DNA from: Emticicia sp. 21SJ11W-3
GTDB taxonomy: Bacteria > Bacteroidota > Bacteroidia > Cytophagales > Spirosomataceae
NCBI RefSeq assembly: GCF_024138715.1
Contig: NZ_CP092074.1
Coordinates: 1,426,001 to 1,490,000, forward strand
DNA length: 64,000 bases
Direction of reading: 5' to 3'
Shown piece after piece: positions 24,791 to 33,305 of this stretch. The position numbers and the translations under genes are program-made. Numbering within the stretch: the stretch's first letter is position 1; each line of letters starts with the position of its first letter. A model generated the notes under the pieces. The model worked only from the letters and a program-made list of their open reading frames with translations. It had not been told where the DNA came from and searched no databases.

Positions 24791-26413
24791 TCAGGTAGTG
24801 ATGCCGGCATGCTGCATAAAACTGCTTAATAACTGGCGATAATTATTTACCTCGGCCTGCTTTTGAAGCTCCGTCCATCCCATTGGTTCTGCCATCAGGT
24901 CGGCAACAACAGGGGTTAGGTAATAGGTGGTTTTCCAGTCGAGCAGTTCCAGCCTTGTTCTTCTCGCAAAGAAATCGCGCAGGGTGCAAGCCATTTCTAC
25001 CTGCACGGCATACAATACCTCTGCCTTAATAAACGGATAATCGGGGTGGATTCTTTCTTTGGGTGCATATTTTAAAACTTCTGCAGCCAGTGTACCGTAT
25101 TTTTTAACCAGATGCTGGCAGATGTCTTCGGCAAGGCCATGTACCTTCTGTATGCTTTGCCAGTACTCAAATTCATATTTCTCTCCACCCACCAGATAGT
25201 GCTGGTCGGTAGAACATGGTATGTCGGTTTCCAGAAGCTGGCAGGCATCATCTATGGTATCCTTGGCCATTAGTCGGTAGGTTGTCCATTTACCACCAAG
25301 CAGGCTCAGCAGGTTAGACGTTGCATCGTGTTCTACTTCGTGGTCACGCACAAGTTTTTTTGTGGCTTTAGAGCCTGATGAAGCTATCAGCGGGCGTAAT
25401 CCGCCAAAACCTGATTTAATGGCTGAACGATCGGGCACTTTAGCCAGATATGGCTCCAGGGTTTCAAGCAGAAAATCAACCTCACGGCTTATCAGAATGG
25501 GTTCGTTATCAATTTCACGGTATTCATCATCGGTTGTTCCTACCATTACATCGCCTTCAAACGGAATCACAAACACCACACGGCCATCTTTGGTTTTGGG
25601 TATCAGCATGGCATCTTTGCTTTTCAGCACATCAGCCGGCAGCATTATGTGTACTCCTTTGCTTGGGCGCAGTCGTTTTTCAACGGCAGGGTTCGCCAAA
25701 AGCCTGATACTGTCTGCAAACGGGCCTGTGCAGTTAATAAACAGCTTCGATTGAATACTGAATGTTGTTTCAGTCAATGTGTCCTTAACAAATGCCGACC
25801 TTAATTTACCAGTGGCGTCCTTTCCGAAGCTAATTACCTCGGCGTGGTTCACAATGGCAGCACCCTGTAAGTCGGCGCTGTGAGCCAATGCCAGGCAATA
25901 TCTGGCGTCATCCAGTTGTCCGTCATAATACATAACAGAACTATGCAGCCGTGGGGTAAGGGTGGGCATTCGCTCGAACGTTTCTTTTTTGCTTAGCCAT
26001 TTGGCTTTAGGAAGCGTATCATTCTTGGCAAAAAAACCGTATAGGGTTAAACCAATAGTAAAATACATACCTTCCAGCCAGCTGAAAACGGGGGTAATCA
26101 AAGCCAGCGGATGAGCCAGATGCGGTGCATTTTTTATAACTATATGGCGCTCTTCCAATCCGTGGCGCACCTGCCTTAACTGTCCGAAATCCAGATTCTT
26201 AAAAGCCTGCTCTAAATACCTTACGCCGCCGTGTATCAGTTTGGTAGATTTGGAAGAGGTCTCAGCGGCAAAATCGTTCTTTTCTATCAATGCTACTTTA
26301 AAGCCCCTCAGAGCCGCATCGAGGGCACAACCGGCGCCACTGGCACCACCGCCAATAATACAGATGTCAAACTCTTCGTTTTTAATGCGTTCAATATTTT
26401 TTTTTCTGTCCAT
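24791..26413 (-). CDS. glpD: FAD-dependent glycerol-3-phosphate dehydrogenase
   Basis: 540 residues, full-length. The dinucleotide-binding motif DICIIGGGASGAGCALDAALRG is followed by ETSSKSTKLIHGGVRYLEQ, the hallmark of GlpD. Further family segments are INCTGPFADSIR, PSKGVHIMLP, GDVMVGTTDDEYRE, FGGLRPL and GGKWTTYR. It oxidises sn-glycerol 3-phosphate to dihydroxyacetone phosphate, passing electrons to quinone at the inner membrane. It lies between a UbiA-family gene (38 bp upstream) and a glycosyltransferase on the same strand. Confidence 0.95.
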   Translation of the reverse strand: MDRKKNIERIKNEEFDICIIGGGASGAGCALDAALRGFKVALIEKNDFAAETSSKSTKLIHGGVRYLEQAFKNLDFGQLRQVRHGLEERHIVIKNAPHLAHPLALITPVFSWLEGMYFTIGLTLYGFFAKNDTLPKAKWLSKKETFERMPTLTPRLHSSVMYYDGQLDDARYCLALAHSADLQGAAIVNHAEVISFGKDATGKLRSAFVKDTLTETTFSIQSKLFINCTGPFADSIRLLANPAVEKRLRPSKGVHIMLPADVLKSKDAMLIPKTKDGRVVFVIPFEGDVMVGTTDDEYREIDNEPILISREVDFLLETLEPYLAKVPDRSAIKSGFGGLRPLIASSGSKATKKLVRDHEVEHDATSNLLSLLGGKWTTYRLMAKDTIDDACQLLETDIPCSTDQHYLVGGEKYEFEYWQSIQKVHGLAEDICQHLVKKYGTLAAEVLKYAPKERIHPDYPFIKAEVLYAVQVEMACTLRDFFARRTRLELLDWKTTYYLTPVVADLMAEPMGWTELQKQAEVNNYRQLLSSFMQHAGITT

Positions 26414-26451
26414 AAGTGTTCTGTTGTATCAAGTCTGGGCTGCTTCTGTTG

Positions 26452-27318
26452 TCAGACAAATATCATACTGGCTATGCCGCCCATCATAATAATTTTGCAA
26501 ATTCTGCTTAGCAGTGTAAAATCTTTCTTGCGGTCGGCCCAGTAGAGTTTATTTATCAACCAGGTGAAAACAATGATTGACCCGCTGAAAATCATAATCA
26601 GGTATTGATTATGAAGGCTATATGCCATAAAAAACAGAATAGACACAAAGCCTACAATAAATATATAAAGCAGTATTTTGGTGCGTCTGATACCCCATAT
26701 AATAGGCAGGGTACGGCATCCGTAGCGGGCGTCTCCCCTGATGTCTTCCATGTCTTTGATTATTTCACGAATTAAAGAAATAGAAAAAGCAAACAGTGCG
26801 TAGATGTTAACCAGCATTTCGTTTTGCTTATAATAGACCGCCAGTACTATGAGCGAGAAAGCAGTAAGAAATGCCACCAGAAAATTGCCGATAAAAGCCT
26901 GCCGTTTGAATCTCTCTGAATAAAACCAGAGTGCCGAAACCGCAAAAACGTTAATCAGGAAAACTTTTAAGCCTAAAAAAAGACCGATGGCTATGCCTAT
27001 GAAATTAAGTATCTGATGGCTGAGAATAGCCCGGCGACGTCTAATGATTTTACCGATTATTACCTCACGTGGTTTGTTTACCAGGTCTATTTTAATATCA
27101 AAATAATCGTTAATAATGTATCCGGCTGCTGCAATGCAAACAGTAGCAAAAACCAGTAGAAAGTGCTTCAATTCAAAAATGTAGCTCTGCCAGTCTGCTT
27201 TTGGCCCAACTAAAAAAATTCTGGCCATATATTGTGTAAGCACAATAATAAGCAGGTTGTTTAAACGAACCAGTCGGAAAAAAGCGGCTATAGTTTTCAG
27301 AAGCTCAGATTTGTTCAT
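26452..27318 (-). CDS. UbiA family prenyltransferase (possibly geranylgeranylglycerol-phosphate geranylgeranyltransferase-like)
   Basis: 288 residues with about 8-9 transmembrane helices. The first Asp-rich motif is AGYIINDYFDIKIDLVNKP, the second IREIIKDMEDIRGDARYGCRTLP. Both metal-binding motifs of UbiA prenyltransferases are intact. This short form with NDYFDIKID is the kind often called DGGGP synthase in Bacteroidota by similarity to archaeal ether-lipid enzymes; menaquinone, heme or other acceptors cannot be ruled out. The ATG at 27318 (MNKSELLKT) is used. The adjacent glpD gives a glycerophosphate context, but no geranylgeranylglyceryl-phosphate synthase is in view. Confidence 0.85.
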   Translation of the reverse strand: MNKSELLKTIAAFFRLVRLNNLLIIVLTQYMARIFLVGPKADWQSYIFELKHFLLVFATVCIAAAGYIINDYFDIKIDLVNKPREVIIGKIIRRRRAILSHQILNFIGIAIGLFLGLKVFLINVFAVSALWFYSERFKRQAFIGNFLVAFLTAFSLIVLAVYYKQNEMLVNIYALFAFSISLIREIIKDMEDIRGDARYGCRTLPIIWGIRRTKILLYIFIVGFVSILFFMAYSLHNQYLIMIFSGSIIVFTWLINKLYWADRKKDFTLLSRICKIIMMGGIASMIFV

Positions 27319-27448
27319 TTTCTCAAAAATACTAAAATAGTTTGAAAGAACTTCTATACTTTCGAAAATCACAAATACTTAATGCGCGTATTTGGGATTT
27401 TTTTTGAAAAAAATTGTTGTACTAAAAAAACGGATTTAAACCGCATCT

Positions 27449-28600
27449 ATGAAAATCGGAATTGTTTGTTATCCTACCTTTGGGGGCAGTGGTGTTGTTG
27501 CCACAGAACTAGGCAAAGCGCTTGCAAAAAATGGTCATCAGGTACACTTTATTACTTATACGCAGCCAGCCAGACTGGATTTCTTCAATGAGAATATTTT
27601 TTACCACGAAGTAAACATTGCCAGTTACCCGCTCTTCCAGTATCCGCCTTATGAGTCGGCCCTGGCCGGAAAAATGGTTGACGTTGTGAAATACGAAAAA
27701 CTGGATATTCTGCATGTGCATTATGCAATTCCGCATGCTACCTCGGCTTTTCTGGCCAAGCAGATTTTAAAATGCCAGGGTATAAATGTGCCGGTTATTA
27801 CCACCCTGCATGGTACTGATATTACCATTGTAGGTAAAGACGCCACACTGGCGCCGGTGGTTACTTTCAGCATTAATGAGTCGGACGGTGTTACGACGGT
27901 TTCAGCCGACCTGCAAAAGGAGACATACAGCACTTTCCGTGTCAGAAAAGAAATTGAGGTGATTCCGAATTTTGTAGATTTGGAGCGATTCAAGAAACAG
28001 AAAAAAGAGCATTTTAAACGCATTATTTGCCCGAACGACGAAAAACTGTTGGTCCATACCTCTAATTTCAGAAGAGTAAAGCGGATTGACGATATAATAA
28101 AAGTTTTTGCCAGGCTAAAAGTGCTTACCCCATGCAAGCTGGTGCTGGTGGGTGATGGCCCCGAACGTGCTGCTATGGAACAATTGAGCCGCGATCTGGG
28201 GCTGGGTGAAGACGTTCGTTTTGTGGGTAAGCTTGATGCCATTGAAGAGGTGCTGTCTGTAGCTGATTTATTTCTGATGCCCTCTGAAAAAGAGAGCTTT
28301 GGCTTAGCGGCCTTAGAAGCAATGGCTTGCGAAGTGCCTGTTATATCTACCAACACTGGTGGTTTGCCTGAGCTGAATGTGCATGGTGTAACCGGGTTTT
28401 TGAGCAATGTAGGTGATATTGAAGACATGGTGCGCAATGCTTTGTTTATTCTGCAAGACGAAAACCTGCCTCGTTTCAAGGCCAATGCACTGGCACATGC
28501 GCAGGAATTTGACATCTCGAACATTGTACCCAAGTATGAAAATTACTACCATAAAATATTAAAGGAAACAAAAGAACAGGAAACAAAGGAACTTGTATAA
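27449..28600 (+). CDS. bshA: N-acetyl-alpha-D-glucosaminyl L-malate synthase BshA
   Basis: 383 residues, GT4 family with GT-B fold. The N-terminus MKIGIVCYPTFGGSGVVATELGKALA is diagnostic of BshA. HVHYAIPHATSAFLAKQIL, TTLHGTDITIVGKD, SNFRRVKRIDD and the nucleotide-sugar site PSEKESFGLAALEAMACEVPVI follow. The enzyme joins UDP-GlcNAc and L-malate in the first step of bacillithiol synthesis. Serine acetyltransferase and cysteine synthase genes lie about 2 kb downstream, beyond htpG. The divergent UbiA gene starts 130 bp upstream. Confidence 0.96.
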   Translation: MKIGIVCYPTFGGSGVVATELGKALAKNGHQVHFITYTQPARLDFFNENIFYHEVNIASYPLFQYPPYESALAGKMVDVVKYEKLDILHVHYAIPHATSAFLAKQILKCQGINVPVITTLHGTDITIVGKDATLAPVVTFSINESDGVTTVSADLQKETYSTFRVRKEIEVIPNFVDLERFKKQKKEHFKRIICPNDEKLLVHTSNFRRVKRIDDIIKVFARLKVLTPCKLVLVGDGPERAAMEQLSRDLGLGEDVRFVGKLDAIEEVLSVADLFLMPSEKESFGLAALEAMACEVPVISTNTGGLPELNVHGVTGFLSNVGDIEDMVRNALFILQDENLPRFKANALAHAQEFDISNIVPKYENYYHKILKETKEQETKELV

Positions 28601-28612
28601 TAGATAGCGAAA

Positions 28613-28652
28613 TAAAAAATGCCTCACAGGAAGTTTCCCATGAGGCATTTTT
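28613..28652. terminator. Bidirectional terminator between bshA and htpG
   Basis: 13-bp perfect stem AAAAAATGCCTCA / TGAGGCATTTTTT with a 14-nt loop that has a small inner hairpin. It lies 13 bp after bshA and 17 bp after the htpG stop on the other strand, with T-runs both ways. Confidence 0.9.
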
Positions 28653-28668
28653 TATATACAAAGTAATT

Positions 28669-30477
28669 TTAAAGCGCTGAAACAGTTCTTTCAACAAATC
28701 TGGTTAAATCACTGCCAGACAACATACCTTGTGCCAGTAGCGCCAGGTCATACAATTGTTTAGCCAATTGTTTTTTGCCTTCTTCATCTTGTGTTTTCAG
28801 CAATTTATCGATCAGGTTATGGTTGGTATTTACAACCACATTTACACCCATAGGCATCATGCCAAACATATCGTTCTGGCCGCTCACGCGTGACATATCT
28901 TTCCAGCGACGCATAAACTCAGGTTGAATAATAGTTACTGGCATTTCGTCGGTTGGAAGAGACTCTAACTGAACCGTATTAGTGCCAACTAAACCTTTAA
29001 ACAATTCTTCTACCTGTTTTTTCTCGTCTTCATTTAATACGCTTTCTACGTTAAGGCCTTTATCTATCAGTTTTTCAATGCTGTCAGAGTCTACACGTTT
29101 AAAAGTTACTTTTTCAAGTTTCGATTCCAGCGTATTGATAAAGTGTGCGTCAAGCGGTGAGTCTAGTATTAAAACATCATACTCACGTTTTTTGGCCGAG
29201 GCAATAAACGCATCCTGCTGGTTGGCATCGCTTGCATATAAAAATACTGCTTTGCCATCTTTATCGCTTTGGTTAGCCTGTACTTTTTCGCGGTATTCAT
29301 CTAAAGTAAAATACTGGTTGTCGGCATTTTTCAGAAGTGTAAACTCTTTGGCTCTGTCATAGAATTTATCGTCTGAAATGATACCGTATTTAACAAATAT
29401 ACCCACGCTTTCCCATTTCTCTTCAAAGCCCTGGCGGTCATTACGGAACAGCTCCTGCAGTTTATCGGCTACTTTTTTGGTAATGTGCGAGTTGATTTTC
29501 TTTACATTGCCATCGGCCTGTAAATAGCTGCGCGAGACGTTCAGCGGGATGTCCGGCGAGTCAATAACGCCATGAAGCATTTGCAGGAATTCAGGCACTA
29601 CGTCTTTTACATCATCAGTAATAAATACCTGGCGGCTGTATAACTGTACTTTCTCACGGTTCAACTGAAAGTCTTTCTTGATTTTTGGGAAGTATAACAC
29701 CCCTGTCAGGTTGAACGGATAGTCTACATTTAAGTGAATCCAGAAAAGAGGGTCTTCACTGAAAGGATACAGCTCTTTGTAGAAGTTTTTATAGTCTTCT
29801 TCAGTTAATTCAGAAGGTGATTTTGTCCAGATCGGATTCGGGTTATTTACAACCTTACCGTCAAACTCAATTTCAACTGGCAGGAACTTGGCATATTTTT
29901 CAAGAATCTGGCTGATTCTGTGATTCTCAAGAAACTCTTCCGAATCTTGCGCCACGTGTAAAATAATGTCAGTACCACGCTCGGCTTTATCGGCTTCGGT
30001 AATTTCAAATTCGGTGCTGCCGTCGCAAATCCAACGGGCTGCAGGCTCATCTCTGAAAGACCTGGTGATAATCTCTACGTTTTGAGCCACCATGAACGCC
30101 GAGTAAAAACCTAAACCAAACTGACCGATAATCTGGTTGGTATCCTGAGTATCTTTGTATTTTTCTAAAAACTCCTTAGCGCCTGAGAACGCAATCTGGT
30201 TAATGTATTTCTTGATTTCCTCAGCGCTCATTCCAATACCCTTGTCGGAGATTGTAATGGTTTTGGCTTCTTTGTCTATTGATACCGTTACTTTCAATTC
30301 GCCTAATTCACCGTCGAACTCACCCATTGAGGCTAGTTTTTTCAGCTTTTGTGTAGCGTCAACAGCATTAGAAACCAACTCACGCAAGAAAATCTCGTGG
30401 TCGGAGTAAAGAAACTTTTTGATGATGGGAAAAATGTTTTCGGTGTTAATCGAAATCGTACCTTTTTCAGCTACCAT
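28669..30477 (-). CDS. htpG: Chaperone protein HtpG (bacterial Hsp90)
   Basis: 602 residues, normal for HtpG. The N-terminal GHKL ATPase carries LRELVSNAVDATQKL, ITISDKGIGMSAEEIKKYINQIAFSGAKEF and IGQFGLGFYSAFMVA; middle and C-terminal domains follow without gaps. It is a dimeric ATP-dependent foldase of the cytosol. Ordinary in composition. The stretch 85-101 bp upstream of its start holds a TCTGCCA-TAT-TGGCAGA palindrome that may be a heat-shock control site. A shared terminator separates it from bshA. Confidence 0.97.
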   Translation of the reverse strand: MVAEKGTISINTENIFPIIKKFLYSDHEIFLRELVSNAVDATQKLKKLASMGEFDGELGELKVTVSIDKEAKTITISDKGIGMSAEEIKKYINQIAFSGAKEFLEKYKDTQDTNQIIGQFGLGFYSAFMVAQNVEIITRSFRDEPAARWICDGSTEFEITEADKAERGTDIILHVAQDSEEFLENHRISQILEKYAKFLPVEIEFDGKVVNNPNPIWTKSPSELTEEDYKNFYKELYPFSEDPLFWIHLNVDYPFNLTGVLYFPKIKKDFQLNREKVQLYSRQVFITDDVKDVVPEFLQMLHGVIDSPDIPLNVSRSYLQADGNVKKINSHITKKVADKLQELFRNDRQGFEEKWESVGIFVKYGIISDDKFYDRAKEFTLLKNADNQYFTLDEYREKVQANQSDKDGKAVFLYASDANQQDAFIASAKKREYDVLILDSPLDAHFINTLESKLEKVTFKRVDSDSIEKLIDKGLNVESVLNEDEKKQVEELFKGLVGTNTVQLESLPTDEMPVTIIQPEFMRRWKDMSRVSGQNDMFGMMPMGVNVVVNTNHNLIDKLLKTQDEEGKKQLAKQLYDLALLAQGMLSGSDLTRFVERTVSAL

Positions 30478-30561
30478 AATTATCTATAATTTTTAGTTGT
30501 TTTTAAACCAATGTTGTGTCAATAACAATTAGTATTCCAACCGTCAATAAACGTGGCGTAG

Positions 30562-30586
30562 TCTGCCATATTGGCAGAAAACTGCC
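30562..30586. promoter_or_regulatory. Triple CTGCC/GGCAG repeat in the htpG upstream region
   Basis: A perfect 7-bp inverted repeat TCTGCCA-TAT-TGGCAGA (30562-30578). Its right arm also pairs with a third CTGCC copy at 30582-30586 across an AAAA spacer. It lies 85-109 bp before the htpG ATG and 177 bp before the serine acetyltransferase gene. Chaperone operators are often short palindromes of this size. The 285-bp intergenic region shows no other clear element. Confidence 0.5.
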
Positions 30587-30762
30587 TTTTATGTGCAGGC
30601 TACCGTAGTCAGAAAGTTATATTTCATCGTATTATCAAAAAAAAACCTATTTTTACTTTCAAGCTTTTTTTGCCAATTTCGTTAGTATCAGGAACAGCAG
30701 CCATAATTTGGGTGTTATGCAGATACTCATAAATCTATCAATCAGGTTTTTAACCCTTGTAT

Positions 30763-31572
30763 ATGAACAAGTTTTTCCTTCAACATATATTTGACAAGCA
30801 CCGCAATACTGAACCGGTAGCGCCAACCAAAGATATTGCCGCCTGGGCCTTACGGATAATCCGGCTGCTTTTTCCTGAGCAAACCAAAGAGTATTTCAGG
30901 TCGGAAGAAGAAATTGAAATACAATTTAAAAATCTTGAACTAGAACTACGGAACATTCTGCTGTCAACGTATCAATGCAAAGATTGCAACCCTGAATGGA
31001 GGGCTCAGCAGTTTTTTGAGAGTATTCCGCAGATATATGAAACCCTCAAAACCGATATTCAGGCTATTCTGGAAGGAGACCCGGCTGCTAAAAGCGAGTT
31101 TGAAGTAGTGCGTGCCTATCCGGGCTTTTATGCTATTTCTTTTTACAGGCTGGCGCATCAGTTGTATTTATTGGACATACCACTGTTGCCGCGAATACTG
31201 ACAGAATATGCGCACTCGAAGACCGGGATTGATATTCACCCGGGTGCCCGGATTGATGCGCATTTCTTTATAGACCACGGTACTGGTGTGGTTATAGGCG
31301 AAACAAGTATTATTGGCAAGCATGTAAAGTTGTATCAGGGTGTTACTTTGGGCGCATTGAGTGTCGATAAATCAATGATTAACACCAAGCGGCACCCTAC
31401 CGTTGAAGACCACGTGGTTATTTACTCAGGGGCCACTATCCTGGGCGGAAGCACCGTTATAGGCAAACATTCAATTATAGGCGGTAACGTATGGCTTACC
31501 AAAACTGTGCCTGCTTACTCAACCGTATATCATAAACCTGAAATAAGGGTAGTAGAACGCGAAACAGTTTAA
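30763..31572 (+). CDS. Serine O-acetyltransferase
   Basis: 269 residues. An N-terminal helical region (about 1-130, with CKDCNPEWRAQQFFESIPQI) precedes a left-handed beta-helix of hexapeptide repeats: GIDIHPGARIDAHFFIDHGTGVVIGETSIIGKHVKLYQGVTLGAL, RHPTVEDHVVIYSGATILGGSTVIGKHSIIGGNVWL. The HPGA and DHGTGVVIGE motifs carry the catalytic histidine and acidic residues. It makes O-acetylserine from serine and acetyl-CoA. I use the ATG at 30763 over a TTG two codons earlier. cysM follows after 56 bp, giving a two-step cysteine operon. Confidence 0.94.
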   Translation: MNKFFLQHIFDKHRNTEPVAPTKDIAAWALRIIRLLFPEQTKEYFRSEEEIEIQFKNLELELRNILLSTYQCKDCNPEWRAQQFFESIPQIYETLKTDIQAILEGDPAAKSEFEVVRAYPGFYAISFYRLAHQLYLLDIPLLPRILTEYAHSKTGIDIHPGARIDAHFFIDHGTGVVIGETSIIGKHVKLYQGVTLGALSVDKSMINTKRHPTVEDHVVIYSGATILGGSTVIGKHSIIGGNVWLTKTVPAYSTVYHKPEIRVVERETV

Positions 31573-31628
31573 GTATAGCTACATTAAAATCAATAAGTAC
31601 AACATACCTGCACACTAAAGTTTTTGAA

Positions 31629-32501
31629 ATGGCAAGCATTATAGATCTGGTAGGGAATACCCCATTAGTAGAATTAAAAAAACTGAACCCTAACCCAAAT
31701 GTAAAGATTTACGGCAAGCTTGAGGGTAACAACCCGGCAGGTAGCGTAAAAGACAGGCCTGCTTTAAACATGATTAGAAGTGCAGTAGAAAGAGGCGATA
31801 TTAAACCGGGTATGAAACTTATTGAGGCTACCAGTGGTAATACCGGAATTGCGCTGGCCATGATAGCCCGGTTGTATGACCTGGAGATTGAACTGGTGAT
31901 GCCGTCTAATTCTACCCGTGAGCGAACCTTGACCATGGAGGCCTTTGGCGCCAAAGTAATTTTGCTTGAAAACATAGAAAAATGCCGCGACTACGCCGAG
32001 AGCCAGGCTGCTACGGGGCAGTATCTGATGCTGAATCAGTTTGCAAACCCAGACAATTATCTGGCGCATTACAAAACCACAGGGCCGGAGATATGGCGCG
32101 ACACTGAGCAGACAATCACCCATTTTGTGAGTTCTATGGGTACTACGGGTACTATAATGGGTACTTCAATGTTCTTGAAAGAAGTAAACCCCGATATTCA
32201 GATTGTGGGCTGCCAGCCTACAGAAAACTCTTCGATACCGGGTATCAGAAGATGGCCGGAGGCGTATCTGCCCAAGATATTTGACCCTAAACGTGTTGAC
32301 AGAGTCATGGATATATCAGAAGCCGAAGCAACTGATATGGCCCGAAAACTAGCCAAAACCGAAGGGATTTTTGCAGGCATGAGTAGTGGCGGCGCAGCCT
32401 CAGCGGCCATAAAGCTGGCTAATGAACTGGATAACGGCACGATTGTATTTATTTGTTGCGACAGAGGCGACCGCTACCTAAGCAGTGATTTGTTTGGATG
32501 A
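31629..32501 (+). CDS. cysM: Cysteine synthase CysM (O-acetylserine sulfhydrylase B)
   Basis: 290 residues, fold type II PLP enzyme. Lys41 in NNPAGSVKDRPALNMI binds PLP; EATSGNTGIALAMIA is the substrate loop; SSMGTTGTIMGTSMFLKE binds the PLP phosphate. The short RRWPEAYLPKIFD and the SVKDRPA form (rather than SVKDRIG) point to CysM rather than CysK. It forms cysteine from O-acetylserine (or a related activated serine) and sulfide or thiosulfate. Second gene of the serine acetyltransferase unit, closed by a terminator. It feeds protein synthesis and, through bshA nearby, bacillithiol. Confidence 0.95.
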   Translation: MASIIDLVGNTPLVELKKLNPNPNVKIYGKLEGNNPAGSVKDRPALNMIRSAVERGDIKPGMKLIEATSGNTGIALAMIARLYDLEIELVMPSNSTRERTLTMEAFGAKVILLENIEKCRDYAESQAATGQYLMLNQFANPDNYLAHYKTTGPEIWRDTEQTITHFVSSMGTTGTIMGTSMFLKEVNPDIQIVGCQPTENSSIPGIRRWPEAYLPKIFDPKRVDRVMDISEAEATDMARKLAKTEGIFAGMSSGGAASAAIKLANELDNGTIVFICCDRGDRYLSSDLFG

Positions 32502-32508
32502 TATTTAC

Positions 32509-32531
32509 AGGGGTTTAACAACCCCTTTTTT
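32509..32531 (+). terminator. Rho-independent terminator of the cysteine operon
   Basis: 7-bp stem AGGGGTT / AACCCCT with a 4-nt loop and six T residues, 7 bp past the cysM stop. Its T-run touches the stop of the convergent lipoprotein gene. Confidence 0.85.
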
Positions 32532-33000
32532 ATTGACAGGCTTTTTTAGTAAGCGTTTGGCCAATTCTGGCTTTGGTTGGGTCTTTCATTACCAGTTTGC
32601 CATTTTTCTCCTTCAGTTCTCCGCTTTTTATCAGTAGTTTGTCGCCATCAATAACAAAAATTTTCTCTTCCAACTGGTTTGCGCCTTCAATCATGTAGTC
32701 GTAGTCAGCAATTATTTCGTTGCCATTTTTCTGGCCTTTCAGGGTGCCTCTGGCTCGGTCTTTTTCCCAGGGTAGCCATTCCATGTTTCCGTTTACGCTA
32801 TTGCCATCAATAATCAACCTCACGGTTGTTACGTCTTTTCCAACTAATTCTTCAAAGCATAAGGTATCTGCCATAGGTCTGGCAATAGTTACGCTATCAG
32901 GGTAAGCAATAGAACTATCGGCCAATTGATTGTCTGAGTTTTCTGACCGGCAACCAAACATGGATATGATAACACTGCAGTAGACGATGGACTTTCTCAT
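32530..33000 (-). CDS. Small lipoprotein of unknown function
   Basis: 156 residues with signal peptide and lipobox SMFGC (Cys17), then a Ser/Asp-rich linker and a domain of about 110 residues. The domain contains EWLPWEKDRARGTLKGQKNGNEIIADYDYMIEGANQLEEKIFVIDGDKLLIKSGEL, an alternating beta-strand pattern suggesting a small beta-barrel. I know similar unnamed lipoproteins in Bacteroidota but no function. Single gene. Its 3' end is back to back with the cysM terminator. Confidence 0.75.
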   Translation of the reverse strand: MRKSIVYCSVIISMFGCRSENSDNQLADSSIAYPDSVTIARPMADTLCFEELVGKDVTTVRLIIDGNSVNGNMEWLPWEKDRARGTLKGQKNGNEIIADYDYMIEGANQLEEKIFVIDGDKLLIKSGELKEKNGKLVMKDPTKARIGQTLTKKACQ

Positions 33001-33305
33001 AAAACGAGTAATTGTAAGTGAGGACTAAACAAATGTACTGATTATTTGATATTTACATAGAAATATACAAGGTTCTTTACTGAAATTTAATAAAAAGAAT
33101 GCCTGCCGTTTATAGTTGTGAGTTGCGGTGTCCATGAACTGGTGGTCTGGCTTATTGGCGGGTATAGAAATTGATACTTATAATCATTATGGCAGGGGGC
33201 TTACTATATTAATTATCAGCGGTTTTTGTTTGTATTTGCCCAGCAATTAGGTAACTTTCACCTAAAGACGGTAAAGCTTATTCAGCCGGTACAATACCCT
33301 TTTTT
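33001..33305. other. Intergenic region, about 300 bp
   Basis: Contains no RNA gene or strong hairpin that I can see. A 38-codon frame at 33134-33250 with one hydrophobic stretch is present but unsupported. It must carry divergent promoters for the lipoprotein and the flavin oxidase. Confidence 0.4.

Noticed and set aside
27721-28533. 270-codon antisense frame within bshA
   Set aside because: Serine/threonine-rich shadow of a clear BshA gene in the other strand.
33134-33250. 38-codon frame with one hydrophobic stretch
   Set aside because: No ribosome-binding or operon context and no familiar pattern; left as non-coding.
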